DNA of 64,000 bases from Flammeovirgaceae bacterium (GTDB lineage: Bacteria; Bacteroidota; Bacteroidia; Cytophagales; Cyclobacteriaceae): assembly GCA_024638265.1 (NCBI GenBank), contig JAHEKQ010000003.1, positions 1 to 64,000 on the forward strand, given 5' to 3'. The notes under the pieces are model-generated. The model was given only the letters and a program-made list of their open reading frames with translations. It was not told the origin of the DNA and searched no databases. Numbering within the stretch: position 1 is the first letter of the stretch; every line of letters starts with the position of its first letter. Of the stretch, positions 18,360 to 27,098 are shown piece by piece. The position numbers were made by a program, and so were the translations under genes.

Positions 18360-18381
18360 AGGTGTCGATAGTGTAATTTTG
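18348..18381 (+). promoter_or_regulatory. gldB promoter: TTTG-N22-TAATTTTG
   Basis: A -33-type TTTG at 18348-18351 and a perfect -7 box TAATTTTG at 18374-18381, 22 bp apart, match the Bacteroidota housekeeping promoter. The -7 box ends 4 nt before the gldB ATG, which predicts a leaderless or nearly leaderless transcript. The promoter overlaps the 5' end of the divergent barrel gene. Confidence 0.6.
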
Positions 18382-18385
18382 AACA

Positions 18386-19396
18386 ATGATAAAGGTAATT
18401 AAAATCTCCTCATTTTGTACCGCAATGATATTGCTTTTGGCAGGTTGCAGTGGTAATAATAATTGTGATGATCATCCCGGGGGCCTTGAAAACGTGGACA
18501 TTGAGATTCAAAGGCTGGAGAAAACCTTATTGAATATTGCAGACAGGGATGAACTCTCAAGCTTCCTTGATCGTGAACCGGTTATAGCCGAATTCTTTTT
18601 AAGGCAGTCTGAGTACCCAAACCGGCAGATTATGGTCGATCAGCTGATCAGGCGCTTCACGAATCCTTATATAGATTCACTTACCGCCGAGATTGATCAG
18701 ATTCACGGAGACTTGAAGTGGCTGGAGAAAGATCTTGAAGCTGCCTTCAGCTTGCTAAAACACTACTATCCGGAATTTGATATACCGGTGGTAAAAACGG
18801 TAGCGACGGGTTTTGATTATGACCTTTTTGTGTCCGACAGCCTGATCGTCATTGGGTTGGACTATTATATGGGCCCTGAAGCGAAGTACAGGCCAATGGG
18901 CACCTACAATTATATCTTGAAACGGTATGATCAGCAATATATAGTACCTTCCATAATGCTTTTGTATGGCATTTCTTCCCAGTTTAATCACCATGATCCC
19001 GATGACGAAACGATTCTTTCGGATATGATGAGTTATGGTAAGTCATTCTACTTCGCAAAAAGTATGTTACCCTGTACGCCTGACAGTACACTGATCTGGT
19101 ACTCGGATCGGGAGATGGCAGCCGTTGACGCAAACGATGATTTGGTCTGGTCTCATTTTATTGAGAATAACCTTCTTTTCGAAACCAGCCATCTTATCAA
19201 GCGCAAGTACCTCGATGAACGTCCAAAAACCTATGAAATCGGGACTGAATGTCCTCCGAGGATAGCCACCTGGCTCGGATGGGAGATCGTTAAAAAATAT
19301 ATGGATGATCATCCGGAAGTTTCACTGCCAGAATTAATGAAAATTACGGAGGCCAGAAGAATCTTTGAAGAGTCAAAATACAGGCCGGGGACATGA
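18386..19396 (+). CDS. gldB: Gliding motility lipoprotein GldB
   Basis: 336 residues. Lipobox MILLLAGC (Cys21). The sequence matches GldB over its length: an N-terminal DIEIQRLEKTLLNI region, LKHYYPEFDIPVV, DYYMGPEAKYRPMG and a C-terminal CPPRIATWLGWEIVKKYM. In Flavobacterium johnsoniae GldB is needed for gliding and for stability of the type IX secretion/gliding machinery; it is an inner-face periplasmic lipoprotein of unclear chemistry. No other gld or spr gene is in this window. A small zinc-ribbon gene overlaps its stop. Confidence 0.88.
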   Translation: MIKVIKISSFCTAMILLLAGCSGNNNCDDHPGGLENVDIEIQRLEKTLLNIADRDELSSFLDREPVIAEFFLRQSEYPNRQIMVDQLIRRFTNPYIDSLTAEIDQIHGDLKWLEKDLEAAFSLLKHYYPEFDIPVVKTVATGFDYDLFVSDSLIVIGLDYYMGPEAKYRPMGTYNYILKRYDQQYIVPSIMLLYGISSQFNHHDPDDETILSDMMSYGKSFYFAKSMLPCTPDSTLIWYSDREMAAVDANDDLVWSHFIENNLLFETSHLIKRKYLDERPKTYEIGTECPPRIATWLGWEIVKKYMDDHPEVSLPELMKITEARRIFEESKYRPGT

Positions 19397-19554
19397 GCTC
19401 TAAAACCATGGAATGTCCTTCATGCGCCATGGAGATTGACCCCAAGAGTCGGGAATGTCCGATCTGTGGTTATGAGTTTCCGCGACAAAATAGCAGCATT
19501 AAATGGGTGGCGATCCTGTTACTGCTGCTAATCCTCCTCTATTTTATTCTTTAG
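19393..19554 (+). CDS. 53-residue zinc-ribbon membrane protein
   Basis: A short gene whose ATG overlaps the gldB stop (ATGA) and whose stop lies 11 bp inside the 3' end of convergent gcvP. It has two CxxC pairs (Cys8, Cys11, Cys22, Cys25; ECPSCAM and [10 protein letters not shown]), a zinc-ribbon pattern, then one membrane helix from about residue 38 to the last residue. The product would be a tail-anchored inner-membrane protein with a cytoplasmic zinc ribbon. No function is known to me. The coupling to gldB and the well-formed motifs make chance unlikely. Confidence 0.7.
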   Translation: MSSKTMECPSCAMEIDPKSRECPICGYEFPRQNSSIKWVAILLLLLILLYFIL

Positions 19555-22411
19555 CCACTTCCGTTTCCACCAGGAGATCAATGGGAACACAACTGCAGAA
19601 CAGGTGCCTGTCTCCATAGGCATTGTCTATTCTACTCACAGCTGGCCAGAACTTATTCGCGCGAAGGTCATGGAGCGGGTAGACCGCTTTTTCTCTGCTA
19701 TATGAGAAATCCCAATGATCAGCGGTTGCAATTTCAGCAGTATGAGGTGCGTTTTTCAACACATTATTTTTCTCGTCGGCCAACCCGATCTCTACCTCCC
19801 TGATTTCCTCCCTAATGCTGAGTAATGCTTCACAGAAACGATCCAACTCGGCAACGGTCTCGCTTTCGGTCGGTTCAATCATCATGGTTCCCGGTACCGG
19901 GAAAGATACTGTAGGAGCATGGTAGCCATAATCCATGAGCCTTTTTGCGATATCTTCTACTTCAATACCCGCCTTTTTGAAATCTCTGCAGTCCACGATC
20001 ATCTCGTGAGCCGCTCTTCCCTTTTCCCCGGTATAGAGAATCGGGTAGTCATTTTCCAGTCGTGACTTGATATAGTTAGCATTGACAATGGCCCTCTTCG
20101 TGGCCTCTGTTAATCCATCAGGCCCCATCAAGGCAATGTAGGCATAGGAAATCGGCAGGATCCCTGCACTTCCCCAGGGTGCTGAGGAGATGGAAGTAAT
20201 AGCTTTTTCACCTCCCGTCTTAATTACAGGATTGCTTGGCAGGAAAGGAACGAGATGTTCGGCCACACCAATCGGCCCCATACCCGGGCCTCCTCCACCA
20301 TGAGGGATGCAAAAAGTCTTATGCAAATTGAGGTGACACACGTCTGCGCCGATCAAGCCGGGAGTGGTGATGCCCACCTGCGCATTGAGGTTAGCCCCAT
20401 CCATATAGACCTGGCCACCGTGTTGATGGATGATATCACAAATCAGACGAATATCACTCTCAAATACCCCATGAGTAGAGGGATAGGTGACCATGAGGGC
20501 TGACAGCCTTTCGGAATATTTCTCTGCCTTCGCTTTAAGGTCTTCCACATCAATATTCCCTTTATTGTCGCATTCGACCAGGACCACTTCTTTACCCGCC
20601 ATTACAGCAGATGCTGGATTGGTTCCGTGGGCGGAGGTAGGAATCAGGGTAACATCCCTATTGCCTTCTCCACGGGAATCGTGATATGCTTTGATTACCA
20701 TGAGGCCGCTGTATTCACCCTGCGCACCACTGTTGGGCTGAAGAGAGACGTCGGCGAAACCCGTAATTTCACTGAGCCATTTTCTCAGGTTTACGAACAA
20801 TTCCTGGTATCCGGCGGTCTGAGTAACCGGTGCAAAGGGATGCAGTTGACTGAACTCCGGCCAGGAAATGGGAATCATTTCTGCAGTGGCATTGAGCTTC
20901 ATAGTACATGATCCCAACGAAATCATTGAGTGCACCAGTGAGAGGTCTTTATTCTCGAGTCGCTTCAGGTACCTCAACATTTCGTGCTCAGTCTGGTAGG
21001 AATTAAATACCGGGTGGGTAAGGATTTCATCCGTCCTCTCAAGGGCCTTAATGGGTGATGTATAATCCCGGAATTCCAGTTCGCCCGTAAATCCAAATAC
21101 TTTGAGAATATCCTCGACGTCCGGTAGCAACGTGGTTTCATCCAGGCTGATCCCTATGTCACCATTTTCAAAATACCGGAAGTTAATTTTCTCAGCCTCC
21201 GCTTTTTCTTTGATCCCATCGGGCTTTGCTCCACGGATCAACAGTGTATCATAAAAAATGTCGTTGGCCTGGGTATAACCCAGTTCTCGGAGGTGGTGAT
21301 TCAGAAGCAAAGTAAATGAGTGGACTCTTTCTGCTATCCTTCTGAGGCCTTCGGGGCCGTGATAAACGGCATAAGCACCGCTGATGACAGCCAGTAACAC
21401 CTGGGCTGTACAGATATTGCTGGTAGCTTTTTCCCGCCTGATATGCTGCTCCCTGGTTTGAAGTGCCATACGGTATCCGGTTTTACCGTAAGCATCCTGG
21501 GAAACACCGATGATCCTTCCGGGAATTTTGCGTTTGTAAGCATCATGCGTAGCAAAAAAGGCAGCATGAGGACCACCGTACGCCATCGGCACTCCAAAGC
21601 GTTGGCTGGAGCCAATTACGACATCAGCACCCATTTCACCCGGCGACTTTAACATTACCAGGCTGAGCAGGTCGGTGGCCACACTTACCTGAAGGCTCTT
21701 TTCTTTAGCGTTTTGTATAAGTACAGAGGGATCGAAGATTTCACCCTTGTCGTTAGGATATTGGATCATAAGGCCGAATACATCCTCACGGTCTAGGTCG
21801 GCTGAAAAGCAGTCAGTTACCTCAAGCTGAATGCCGATTGGAAGAGCTCTTGTTCTTAAGACATCTATCGTTTGCGGGAATGTATTTTCATCAACAAGAA
21901 ACACTTCTGACTTTTTCTTGTCCCTCGGCCTGGAAGCGTGCAGCATAGTCATCGCTTCAGCAGCAGCCGTACCTTCATCTAGAAGGGAAGCATTGGCCAG
22001 CTCCATCCCCGTAAGATCGCTTACCATGGTCTGGAAATTTATTAAGGCCTCCAGCCTTCCTTGAGCTATTTCAGCCTGGTAGGGAGTATATGCGGTATAC
22101 CAGCCAGGATTTTCCAGGATGTTCCTCAAGATAACATTGGGTGTGTAGGTATTGTAATACCCCATTCCAATGTATGACCTGTAAATATCGTTCTTGGCAG
22201 CAAGAGCTCTGAAATTCCTGAGAAACTCATGTTCGTCTTGGGCAGCGGGAAGGTCAAGTTCACGATCAATTTTTATGGAATCAGGAACAGTCTCGTCAAT
22301 AAGTTCATCAACTGAACCCACACCGATCACTTCCAACATCTCATTAATCCCTTCCTCAGTGCCATTGTGCCTGAGTTTAAAGGGTACAAAACTGATCTTT
22401 TTTTCCTTCAT
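19544..22411 (-). CDS. gcvP: Glycine dehydrogenase (decarboxylating), P-protein
   Basis: 955 residues, the single-chain P-protein of the glycine cleavage system: decarboxylates glycine and passes the aminomethyl group to the lipoyl H-protein. The PLP lysine lies in [32 protein letters not shown] and EPTESE are diagnostic. The N- and C-terminal halves are homologous, as in the dimer-like single-chain form. gcvT and gcvH are not in the window. Together with serA/serC and threonine aldolase it feeds the glycine-serine one-carbon network. Confidence 0.96.
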   Translation of the reverse strand: MKEKKISFVPFKLRHNGTEEGINEMLEVIGVGSVDELIDETVPDSIKIDRELDLPAAQDEHEFLRNFRALAAKNDIYRSYIGMGYYNTYTPNVILRNILENPGWYTAYTPYQAEIAQGRLEALINFQTMVSDLTGMELANASLLDEGTAAAEAMTMLHASRPRDKKKSEVFLVDENTFPQTIDVLRTRALPIGIQLEVTDCFSADLDREDVFGLMIQYPNDKGEIFDPSVLIQNAKEKSLQVSVATDLLSLVMLKSPGEMGADVVIGSSQRFGVPMAYGGPHAAFFATHDAYKRKIPGRIIGVSQDAYGKTGYRMALQTREQHIRREKATSNICTAQVLLAVISGAYAVYHGPEGLRRIAERVHSFTLLLNHHLRELGYTQANDIFYDTLLIRGAKPDGIKEKAEAEKINFRYFENGDIGISLDETTLLPDVEDILKVFGFTGELEFRDYTSPIKALERTDEILTHPVFNSYQTEHEMLRYLKRLENKDLSLVHSMISLGSCTMKLNATAEMIPISWPEFSQLHPFAPVTQTAGYQELFVNLRKWLSEITGFADVSLQPNSGAQGEYSGLMVIKAYHDSRGEGNRDVTLIPTSAHGTNPASAVMAGKEVVLVECDNKGNIDVEDLKAKAEKYSERLSALMVTYPSTHGVFESDIRLICDIIHQHGGQVYMDGANLNAQVGITTPGLIGADVCHLNLHKTFCIPHGGGGPGMGPIGVAEHLVPFLPSNPVIKTGGEKAITSISSAPWGSAGILPISYAYIALMGPDGLTEATKRAIVNANYIKSRLENDYPILYTGEKGRAAHEMIVDCRDFKKAGIEVEDIAKRLMDYGYHAPTVSFPVPGTMMIEPTESETVAELDRFCEALLSIREEIREVEIGLADEKNNVLKNAPHTAEIATADHWDFSYSREKAVYPLHDLRANKFWPAVSRIDNAYGDRHLFCSCVPIDLLVETEVAKE

Positions 22412-22434
22412 TTCTGGCTGCTATTTAGGTGCGA

Positions 22435-22442
22435 CAAAGGTA
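22435..22442 (-). promoter_or_regulatory. gcvP -7 promoter element (TACCTTTG)
   Basis: On the minus strand TACCTTTG matches TAnnTTTG exactly and lies 23 bp before the gcvP ATG. No -33 TTG at standard spacing and no glycine riboswitch-like structure is evident in the short leader. Confidence 0.45.
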
Positions 22443-22564
22443 AAACTTATTTATCAATCTAGGACAGTATTTAGGTCATTCGCGCTCTTAATCTGCCGTT
22501 GAGATAAATAACTTTTAAGTGGGGGAATAAGTTTTTCATCTTCGCAGAAATAAATGAAATAGTT

Positions 22565-24103
22565 ATGAAGAAAGTTTGGATATATATCCTCCTGTTGCTC
22601 CCCCTGGGAGTTTACGCCCAAAATGCGGAGGATGCCAGGGTGTTTGCAGAGACGATCACCGTTGAGGACCTAAAGGATCACCTGACCATTGTTGCTTCCG
22701 ATGCCTTTGAAGGCCGTGAAACGGGAACCAGGGGTCAAAAAATTGCTGCAGCCTATATCAAGGCACATTTTGAAAGCCTCGGCCTTGCAGGTCCGGTAGA
22801 TAGCGAATACGGGGATGGTTACTATCAAAGGGTTCCACTCTATACTACACGATCGGGCGATAGCTATCTGAAGACAGGCGACTCACGCTTTGAAGTCTAT
22901 AAAGACATGGTTTCCTGGGGTCAGTCCTCTACAGGTGAGGAGAAAGAAGTAGAATTGGTATTTGCCGGTGAAGGCACCAATGATGAGATAGACGGCCTCG
23001 ACCTGGAAGGAAAAGCTGCTCTTATTATGGGTGATAGTTGGAGGTCAGTACTTCGTGGAGGTGCCGGCAGGCTTGCAAAGGCCGGTGCTGATGTTGTGAT
23101 CGGAGTCGTTCATGAAGACTTGGATTCCTGGAGTGAATTTGTGTCAGCGGTAAGACCCGGTGAAGGTTATGGAAGGCTATCACTGGACAAACCAAGTTTC
23201 TCAGAGGACTTATCCGGTTCGATAATGCTCGTAAGCCCGGACGCAGCAGAAACAATGATGGGAATGCCTGTTGAGGAAATGAAATCCATGATAAAGGATT
23301 TCAAGCCTTCAAAGCGTCATCCTTACGGGAAAGTTAAAACGAACCCGGTAAAAATTAAGACCGAACAAATGGCTCAACTGGTGAAGTCCGAAAATGTATT
23401 GGGCTACCTGGAAGGCACCGATCTCAAGGACGAACTAGTGATACTTACCGCTCATTATGATCACATTGGCAGGCGAGGTGAGAAAATTAATAACGGTGCC
23501 GATGACGATGGTTCTGGCACAGTTACGATACTGGAGCTTGCTGAGGCTTTTGTCAAGGCCAAAAAGGAAGGCAAGAGCCCAAGGCGAAGTATATTATTTA
23601 TGACCGTAACCGGTGAGGAAAAGGGATTGCGTGGGTCAGATTACTATACCCGTAACCCGGTTTTCCCCTTAGAAAACACGGTTGTCAACCTCAACATCGA
23701 TATGATCGGAAGAATTGATCCAAAGCATGAAGACAACCCGGATTATGTTTACCTGGTGGGTTCGGATCGCTTGTCATCCGAACTCCACGAAATCAGTGAA
23801 AAGGCCAATGAAACGTTTACCAGCCTGGAGCTTGACTACACTTATAATGACGAAGGTCACCCTGATCGGATTTACTACCGTTCGGATCACTGGAATTTTG
23901 CAAAGAATAACATTCCCATTATATTTTATTTCACCGGAATTCATGACGATTACCACCAACCCTCGGATACCGTGGATAAAATTGAGTTTGAGCTTCTTGA
24001 AAAACGGGCTCATCTGGTGTATTATACAGCATGGATTCTAGCTAACCGCGACGATCGCGTGGTAGTGGATAAGGTGAAAGACACTACCGTGGAGGAGAGG
24101 TAG
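22565..24103 (+). CDS. Secreted M28-family metallopeptidase
   Basis: 512 residues with a signal peptide (WIYILLLLPLGVYAQ). A protease-associated (PA) domain-like insert lies at about residues 130-270. The zinc motifs follow: TAHYDHIG, NNGADDDGSG, TGEEKGLRGS with catalytic Glu, and the late DDYHQPSDT ligand. The enzyme is likely a periplasmic or outer-surface aminopeptidase in peptide scavenging. A weak CATCTTCG element lies about 20 bp before the start. A hairpin terminator follows the stop. Confidence 0.9.
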   Translation: MKKVWIYILLLLPLGVYAQNAEDARVFAETITVEDLKDHLTIVASDAFEGRETGTRGQKIAAAYIKAHFESLGLAGPVDSEYGDGYYQRVPLYTTRSGDSYLKTGDSRFEVYKDMVSWGQSSTGEEKEVELVFAGEGTNDEIDGLDLEGKAALIMGDSWRSVLRGGAGRLAKAGADVVIGVVHEDLDSWSEFVSAVRPGEGYGRLSLDKPSFSEDLSGSIMLVSPDAAETMMGMPVEEMKSMIKDFKPSKRHPYGKVKTNPVKIKTEQMAQLVKSENVLGYLEGTDLKDELVILTAHYDHIGRRGEKINNGADDDGSGTVTILELAEAFVKAKKEGKSPRRSILFMTVTGEEKGLRGSDYYTRNPVFPLENTVVNLNIDMIGRIDPKHEDNPDYVYLVGSDRLSSELHEISEKANETFTSLELDYTYNDEGHPDRIYYRSDHWNFAKNNIPIIFYFTGIHDDYHQPSDTVDKIEFELLEKRAHLVYYTAWILANRDDRVVVDKVKDTTVEER

Positions 24104-24125
24104 ACTTGAGAATGATATTGAAACT

Positions 24126-24160
24126 AAGGGGGCCGGTTTTATAATCGGCCTTCTTATTTA
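24126..24160 (+). terminator. Intrinsic terminator after the M28 peptidase gene
   Basis: GGCCG (24131-24135) pairs with CGGCC (24146-24150) around a 10-nt loop and is followed by a T-rich run. The G/C stem is only 5 bp, extendable with mismatches, so it is moderately strong. Confidence 0.55.
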
Positions 24161-24173
24161 ACATACTTGGAAG

Positions 24174-24181
24174 TACATTTA
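24174..24181 (+). promoter_or_regulatory. -7-like element (TACATTTA) abutting the dehydratase start
   Basis: TACATTTA deviates from TAnnTTTG only in the last base and ends 4 nt before the GTG at 24186. If used, the mRNA would begin at or next to the start codon. Confidence 0.35.
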
Positions 24182-24185
24182 CATT

Positions 24186-25145
24186 GTGAGTGAACTCCCC
24201 ACCAGAGAAAGCATTCAGGAAGCACATAGGAGGATTGCACCTTATATACACCGGACTCCCATCCTGACCAACGAATCAATCGACCATGCTGCGGGTGCCA
24301 GTCTGTTTTTTAAAACGGAGAATTTTCAAAAGGTAGGTGCATTTAAAGCCAGGGGCGCACTTAATGCAATCCTCGCTCTCAAAGAACAGGGAAAGCTGGA
24401 ATCAGTGGGAACCCATTCCTCCGGGAATCATGCCCAGGCACTTGCCAAGGCTGCCGCTTTGGTGGGAATCAAAGCCCATATTGTGATGCCCACCAGTGCA
24501 CCAGCAGTAAAGAAGGCCGCGGTCCTGGATTACGGGGGGGAAGTGATTGAATGTGAACCCACCCTGGAAGCCAGGGAATCTACCTTGAAAAATGTGATCC
24601 GGGAAACTGGAGCGGTAGAAATTCATCCCTATAACGATTACCTTGTCATTGAGGGACAAGCTACGGCAGCAAAAGAACTTATTGAGGATGTAGATGAACC
24701 ATTGGATATGATTATCACTCCTGTTGGTGGCGGCGGCTTACTGAGTGGATCCATTCTCTCATCCAAGTATTATTCTCCTGAAACGGATGTTTATGCAGGA
24801 GAACCCGAGGGAGCGGATGATGCCTTCAAATCACTTCAGGCCGGCAAAATAATTCCTTCCGTGAAACCCGATACCATTGCTGACGGACTTCTTACCTCCC
24901 TGGGTGAAAAAGGTTGGTCTATCATAAAAGGCGGGGTAAGAGATATCATCACCGTTTCAGATGCTGAAATCCTCAAGTCTATGAAATGGTTATGGGAAAG
25001 GGCTAAAATTGTAGTGGAACCATCAGGCGCAGTTCCGCTGGCTGCCGTATTGAAACGGCCGGAAATCTTTAAGGGTCAAAATGTCGGGATCATTATTTCC
25101 GGTGGAAATGTGGATGTGGGGAAAATTCTCGATGCCTATTATTAG
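24186..25145 (+). CDS. Threonine/serine dehydratase or serine racemase-like PLP enzyme
   Basis: 319 residues of fold-type II PLP enzymes. The PLP lysine lies in FQKVGAFKARGA, the asparagine/glycine loop in HSSGNHAQALA, the phosphate-binding glycine loop in TPVGGGGLLSGS, and VEPSGAVPLAA near the end. There is no regulatory ACT-like domain, so it fits catabolic threonine dehydratase or serine racemase rather than biosynthetic IlvA. Which substrate dominates cannot be told. Start is GTG at 24186 (SELPTRESI follows). Confidence 0.85.
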   Translation: MSELPTRESIQEAHRRIAPYIHRTPILTNESIDHAAGASLFFKTENFQKVGAFKARGALNAILALKEQGKLESVGTHSSGNHAQALAKAAALVGIKAHIVMPTSAPAVKKAAVLDYGGEVIECEPTLEARESTLKNVIRETGAVEIHPYNDYLVIEGQATAAKELIEDVDEPLDMIITPVGGGGLLSGSILSSKYYSPETDVYAGEPEGADDAFKSLQAGKIIPSVKPDTIADGLLTSLGEKGWSIIKGGVRDIITVSDAEILKSMKWLWERAKIVVEPSGAVPLAAVLKRPEIFKGQNVGIIISGGNVDVGKILDAYY

Positions 25146-25161
25146 AATACCCTCGGATCAT

Positions 25162-25248
25162 TTAACAATTACCTAACAACCTCTCTCGCCCCGTAACAAT
25201 TTCTTAACGCCCAATTGGGGATGGGGTAACATACAAACCCCAGCTTTG
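25162..25248 (+). promoter_or_regulatory. Pho-box-like direct repeats and -7-like element upstream of the lipoprotein gene
   Basis: Hexamers of TTAACA type: TTAACA 25162-25167, CTAACA 25173-25178, GTAACA 25193-25198, TTAACG 25204-25209 and GTAACA 25226-25231. Within each pair the spacing is 11 bp (6+5), and 25204 to 25226 is 22 bp. CAGCTTTG at 25241-25248 is a near -7 box (one mismatch) and sits in the same helical phase relative to the repeats as in the other two arrays of this window. Tandem 11-bp half-sites of this sequence are typical of PhoB/PhoP-type OmpR-family activators. Confidence 0.6.
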
Positions 25249-25281
25249 TGGAATAAGTCAAAATTTAAATCGAAATAAGAA

Positions 25282-26937
25282 ATGACTAGAGTTCTCAGAT
25301 TTGCTGTTGCCGTGGTATTTACTGCCGGGTTCATCGCCTGCGGTGACGATCCGGATCCATCATTCGGTGCTCCCGAATTCACAGCAGAAGCGGCTAATTC
25401 CACTGTGGAAGTTGGAGGTATGACAACAATAACTATCGATGTGTCTTCCGCTGAAGGTACTATTGCCTCTATAGAGGCTACCACTTCCAGTGGAACTATA
25501 GATGCCCCCACTACTTTAAATGGGCAGACTTCGGGAAGTGTTCAGGCTACTTTTACAGCAGCTAATTCCAGGAGTGTAGCTGATATTCAAATTACAGTAA
25601 CTGATTCTCAAAATCCGGTGAAAGCTTCCACACAGGAATTGAGTATCAGAGCTACATCATTTGACACCGATGGAAACTCAGTAGAGGATCCCGGCTTTGG
25701 TGCAACAGATATTGTACCCGCTGCCAATACAGGTTCTCCGTTTACGGTTTCAGGAAATTCTTTTATAGAAACCGCTGATTACGTGGGTGCGGTCGACCCT
25801 AACGCGGCCACCCCATGGTATATCCAGGACACATGGTCTTTTTACGCACATATCCTGGTAAACCAGGGCGTTGACAAATCGAGAAATCAGGGGGTAATTA
25901 CAGTAACGGTAACCGATGGTGATCTTGACGGCGATGGCAATGCAGATGGTGATGTGATCGACTGGTCTGCCCTGAACACGTATGTCCTCGACGGATTCGT
26001 ATTTGTGAACGATGGTCAGACCCTGAATATTGAAGCTGGAACAGTTATCAAAGGTAAGTCCGGAACAGGAGAAGATGCATCGGCCCTGATAGTGGCCCGC
26101 GGTGGTACCATCAACGCAAACGGAACATCCACAGCGCCTATCATCTTTACCGCTGAAGCAGATCCTCTTGATGGAACTTCCTCTCCTTCTACCAGGGGAC
26201 TTTGGGGTGGCCTGATCATTCTTGGAAATGCCAGCCTCAATTCAGCTCCCGGGGAAACCCAGATCGAAGGTATTCCTACTTCTGAAACAAGGGGCCTTTA
26301 CGGAGGTTCCATTGATGACGACAATTCAGGCAGGCTCAGCTATGTTTCAATTCGTCATGGCGGAAGTGAGATTGGGGCAGGAAATGAGATCAATGGCCTT
26401 ACGCTCGGTGGGGTGGGCTCAGGAACAACAATTGATTATGTAGAAGTGGTTGGAAACGCTGATGATGGAATCGAATGGTTTGGTGGAACAGTAAATGCCA
26501 AGCACCTGATCGTGGTATTCCAGGGTGATGACGGACTTGATTATGATGAGGGCTACCGCGGATCTAATCAGTTCGTGATTGTACACCAGGATCCCGCTAC
26601 CGGAGCCGGTGACAGGGGTGGTGAGCACGACGGGGGAACGTCTCCTGAAACGGGAACTCCTTTCGCAACACCTACTTTTGTGAATGTTACTTCTGTAGGA
26701 AAAGCGACTGATAACAACCGGGCATTGACATTCAGGGATAATGCAGGAGGAAGCTACTACAACTCCATCTTCGTGGATTACGGAAGAGGGATCGACGTGG
26801 AAGATATTCTCGCTGACGAACAGGATAGTTGGAAGCAGTACGTAGACGGTGACCTTGGAATATACGGATGTGTATTCAATAACATCGCTGTCGGGTCTAC
26901 CTCTGAAGCACTGTTTACAGTTTCTGAAATAGACTAA
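25282..26937 (+). CDS. Beta-helix-type outer-membrane lipoprotein, partner of the following receptor
   Basis: 551 residues. Lipobox TAGFIAC (Cys20) predicts lipid anchoring. Residues about 35-125 form an Ig-like beta domain rich in Thr/Ser. A calcium-loop-like DGDLDGDGNADGD follows near residue 215. From about 230 the sequence has the Gly/Asn/Val pattern of a right-handed parallel beta-helix (LNIEAGTVIKGKS, GLWGGLIILGNASLN, TIDYVEVVGNADDGIEW). I know this type only as an uncharacterised Bacteroidota lipoprotein beside TonB receptors. It is not a SusD protein. The upstream repeats suggest phosphate control. Binding or hydrolysis of a phosphate-containing polymer or ester is a guess. Confidence 0.7.
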   Translation: MTRVLRFAVAVVFTAGFIACGDDPDPSFGAPEFTAEAANSTVEVGGMTTITIDVSSAEGTIASIEATTSSGTIDAPTTLNGQTSGSVQATFTAANSRSVADIQITVTDSQNPVKASTQELSIRATSFDTDGNSVEDPGFGATDIVPAANTGSPFTVSGNSFIETADYVGAVDPNAATPWYIQDTWSFYAHILVNQGVDKSRNQGVITVTVTDGDLDGDGNADGDVIDWSALNTYVLDGFVFVNDGQTLNIEAGTVIKGKSGTGEDASALIVARGGTINANGTSTAPIIFTAEADPLDGTSSPSTRGLWGGLIILGNASLNSAPGETQIEGIPTSETRGLYGGSIDDDNSGRLSYVSIRHGGSEIGAGNEINGLTLGGVGSGTTIDYVEVVGNADDGIEWFGGTVNAKHLIVVFQGDDGLDYDEGYRGSNQFVIVHQDPATGAGDRGGEHDGGTSPETGTPFATPTFVNVTSVGKATDNNRALTFRDNAGGSYYNSIFVDYGRGIDVEDILADEQDSWKQYVDGDLGIYGCVFNNIAVGSTSEALFTVSEID

Positions 26938-26970
26938 GATATATCGATTGCGGTTTAATAAACCGATTCT

Positions 26971-27000
26971 AAAGCCGCCCCAGGGGCGGCTTTTTCTTTT
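26971..27000 (+). terminator. Strong intrinsic terminator after the lipoprotein gene
   Basis: An 8-bp G/C stem, GCCGCCCC (26974-26981) with GGGGCGGC (26983-26990), allowing a small loop by opening inner pairs, followed by TTTTTCTTTTT. It separates the lipoprotein gene from the receptor gene, which has its own promoter array. Confidence 0.85.
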
Positions 27001-27017
27001 TCCCTCCAATCTACTTA

Positions 27018-27073
27018 TTAACAATTTGTTCATATTTCGTTAACCTCGAACTGATGAAGGGCTGGTACTTTTG
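27018..27073 (+). promoter_or_regulatory. Pho-box-like direct repeats and -7 box upstream of the TonB receptor gene
   Basis: TTAACA (27018-27023), TTCATA (27029-27034) and TTAACC (27040-27045) repeat with an exact 11-bp period. Exactly 20 bp further lies TACTTTTG (27066-27073), a perfect TAnnTTTG -7 box. The last repeat occupies the place of a -33 element, the usual geometry of a class II activator site. Predicted start of transcription is about 27078. Confidence 0.65.
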
Positions 27074-27098
27074 TACAGCGTTTAATTACTGCAAATCG

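Noticed and set aside
26419-27033. 204-residue minus-strand frame opposite the lipoprotein gene and its terminator
   Set aside because: It runs antisense through a well-formed lipoprotein gene, the terminator and the repeat array, with no recognisable domain.
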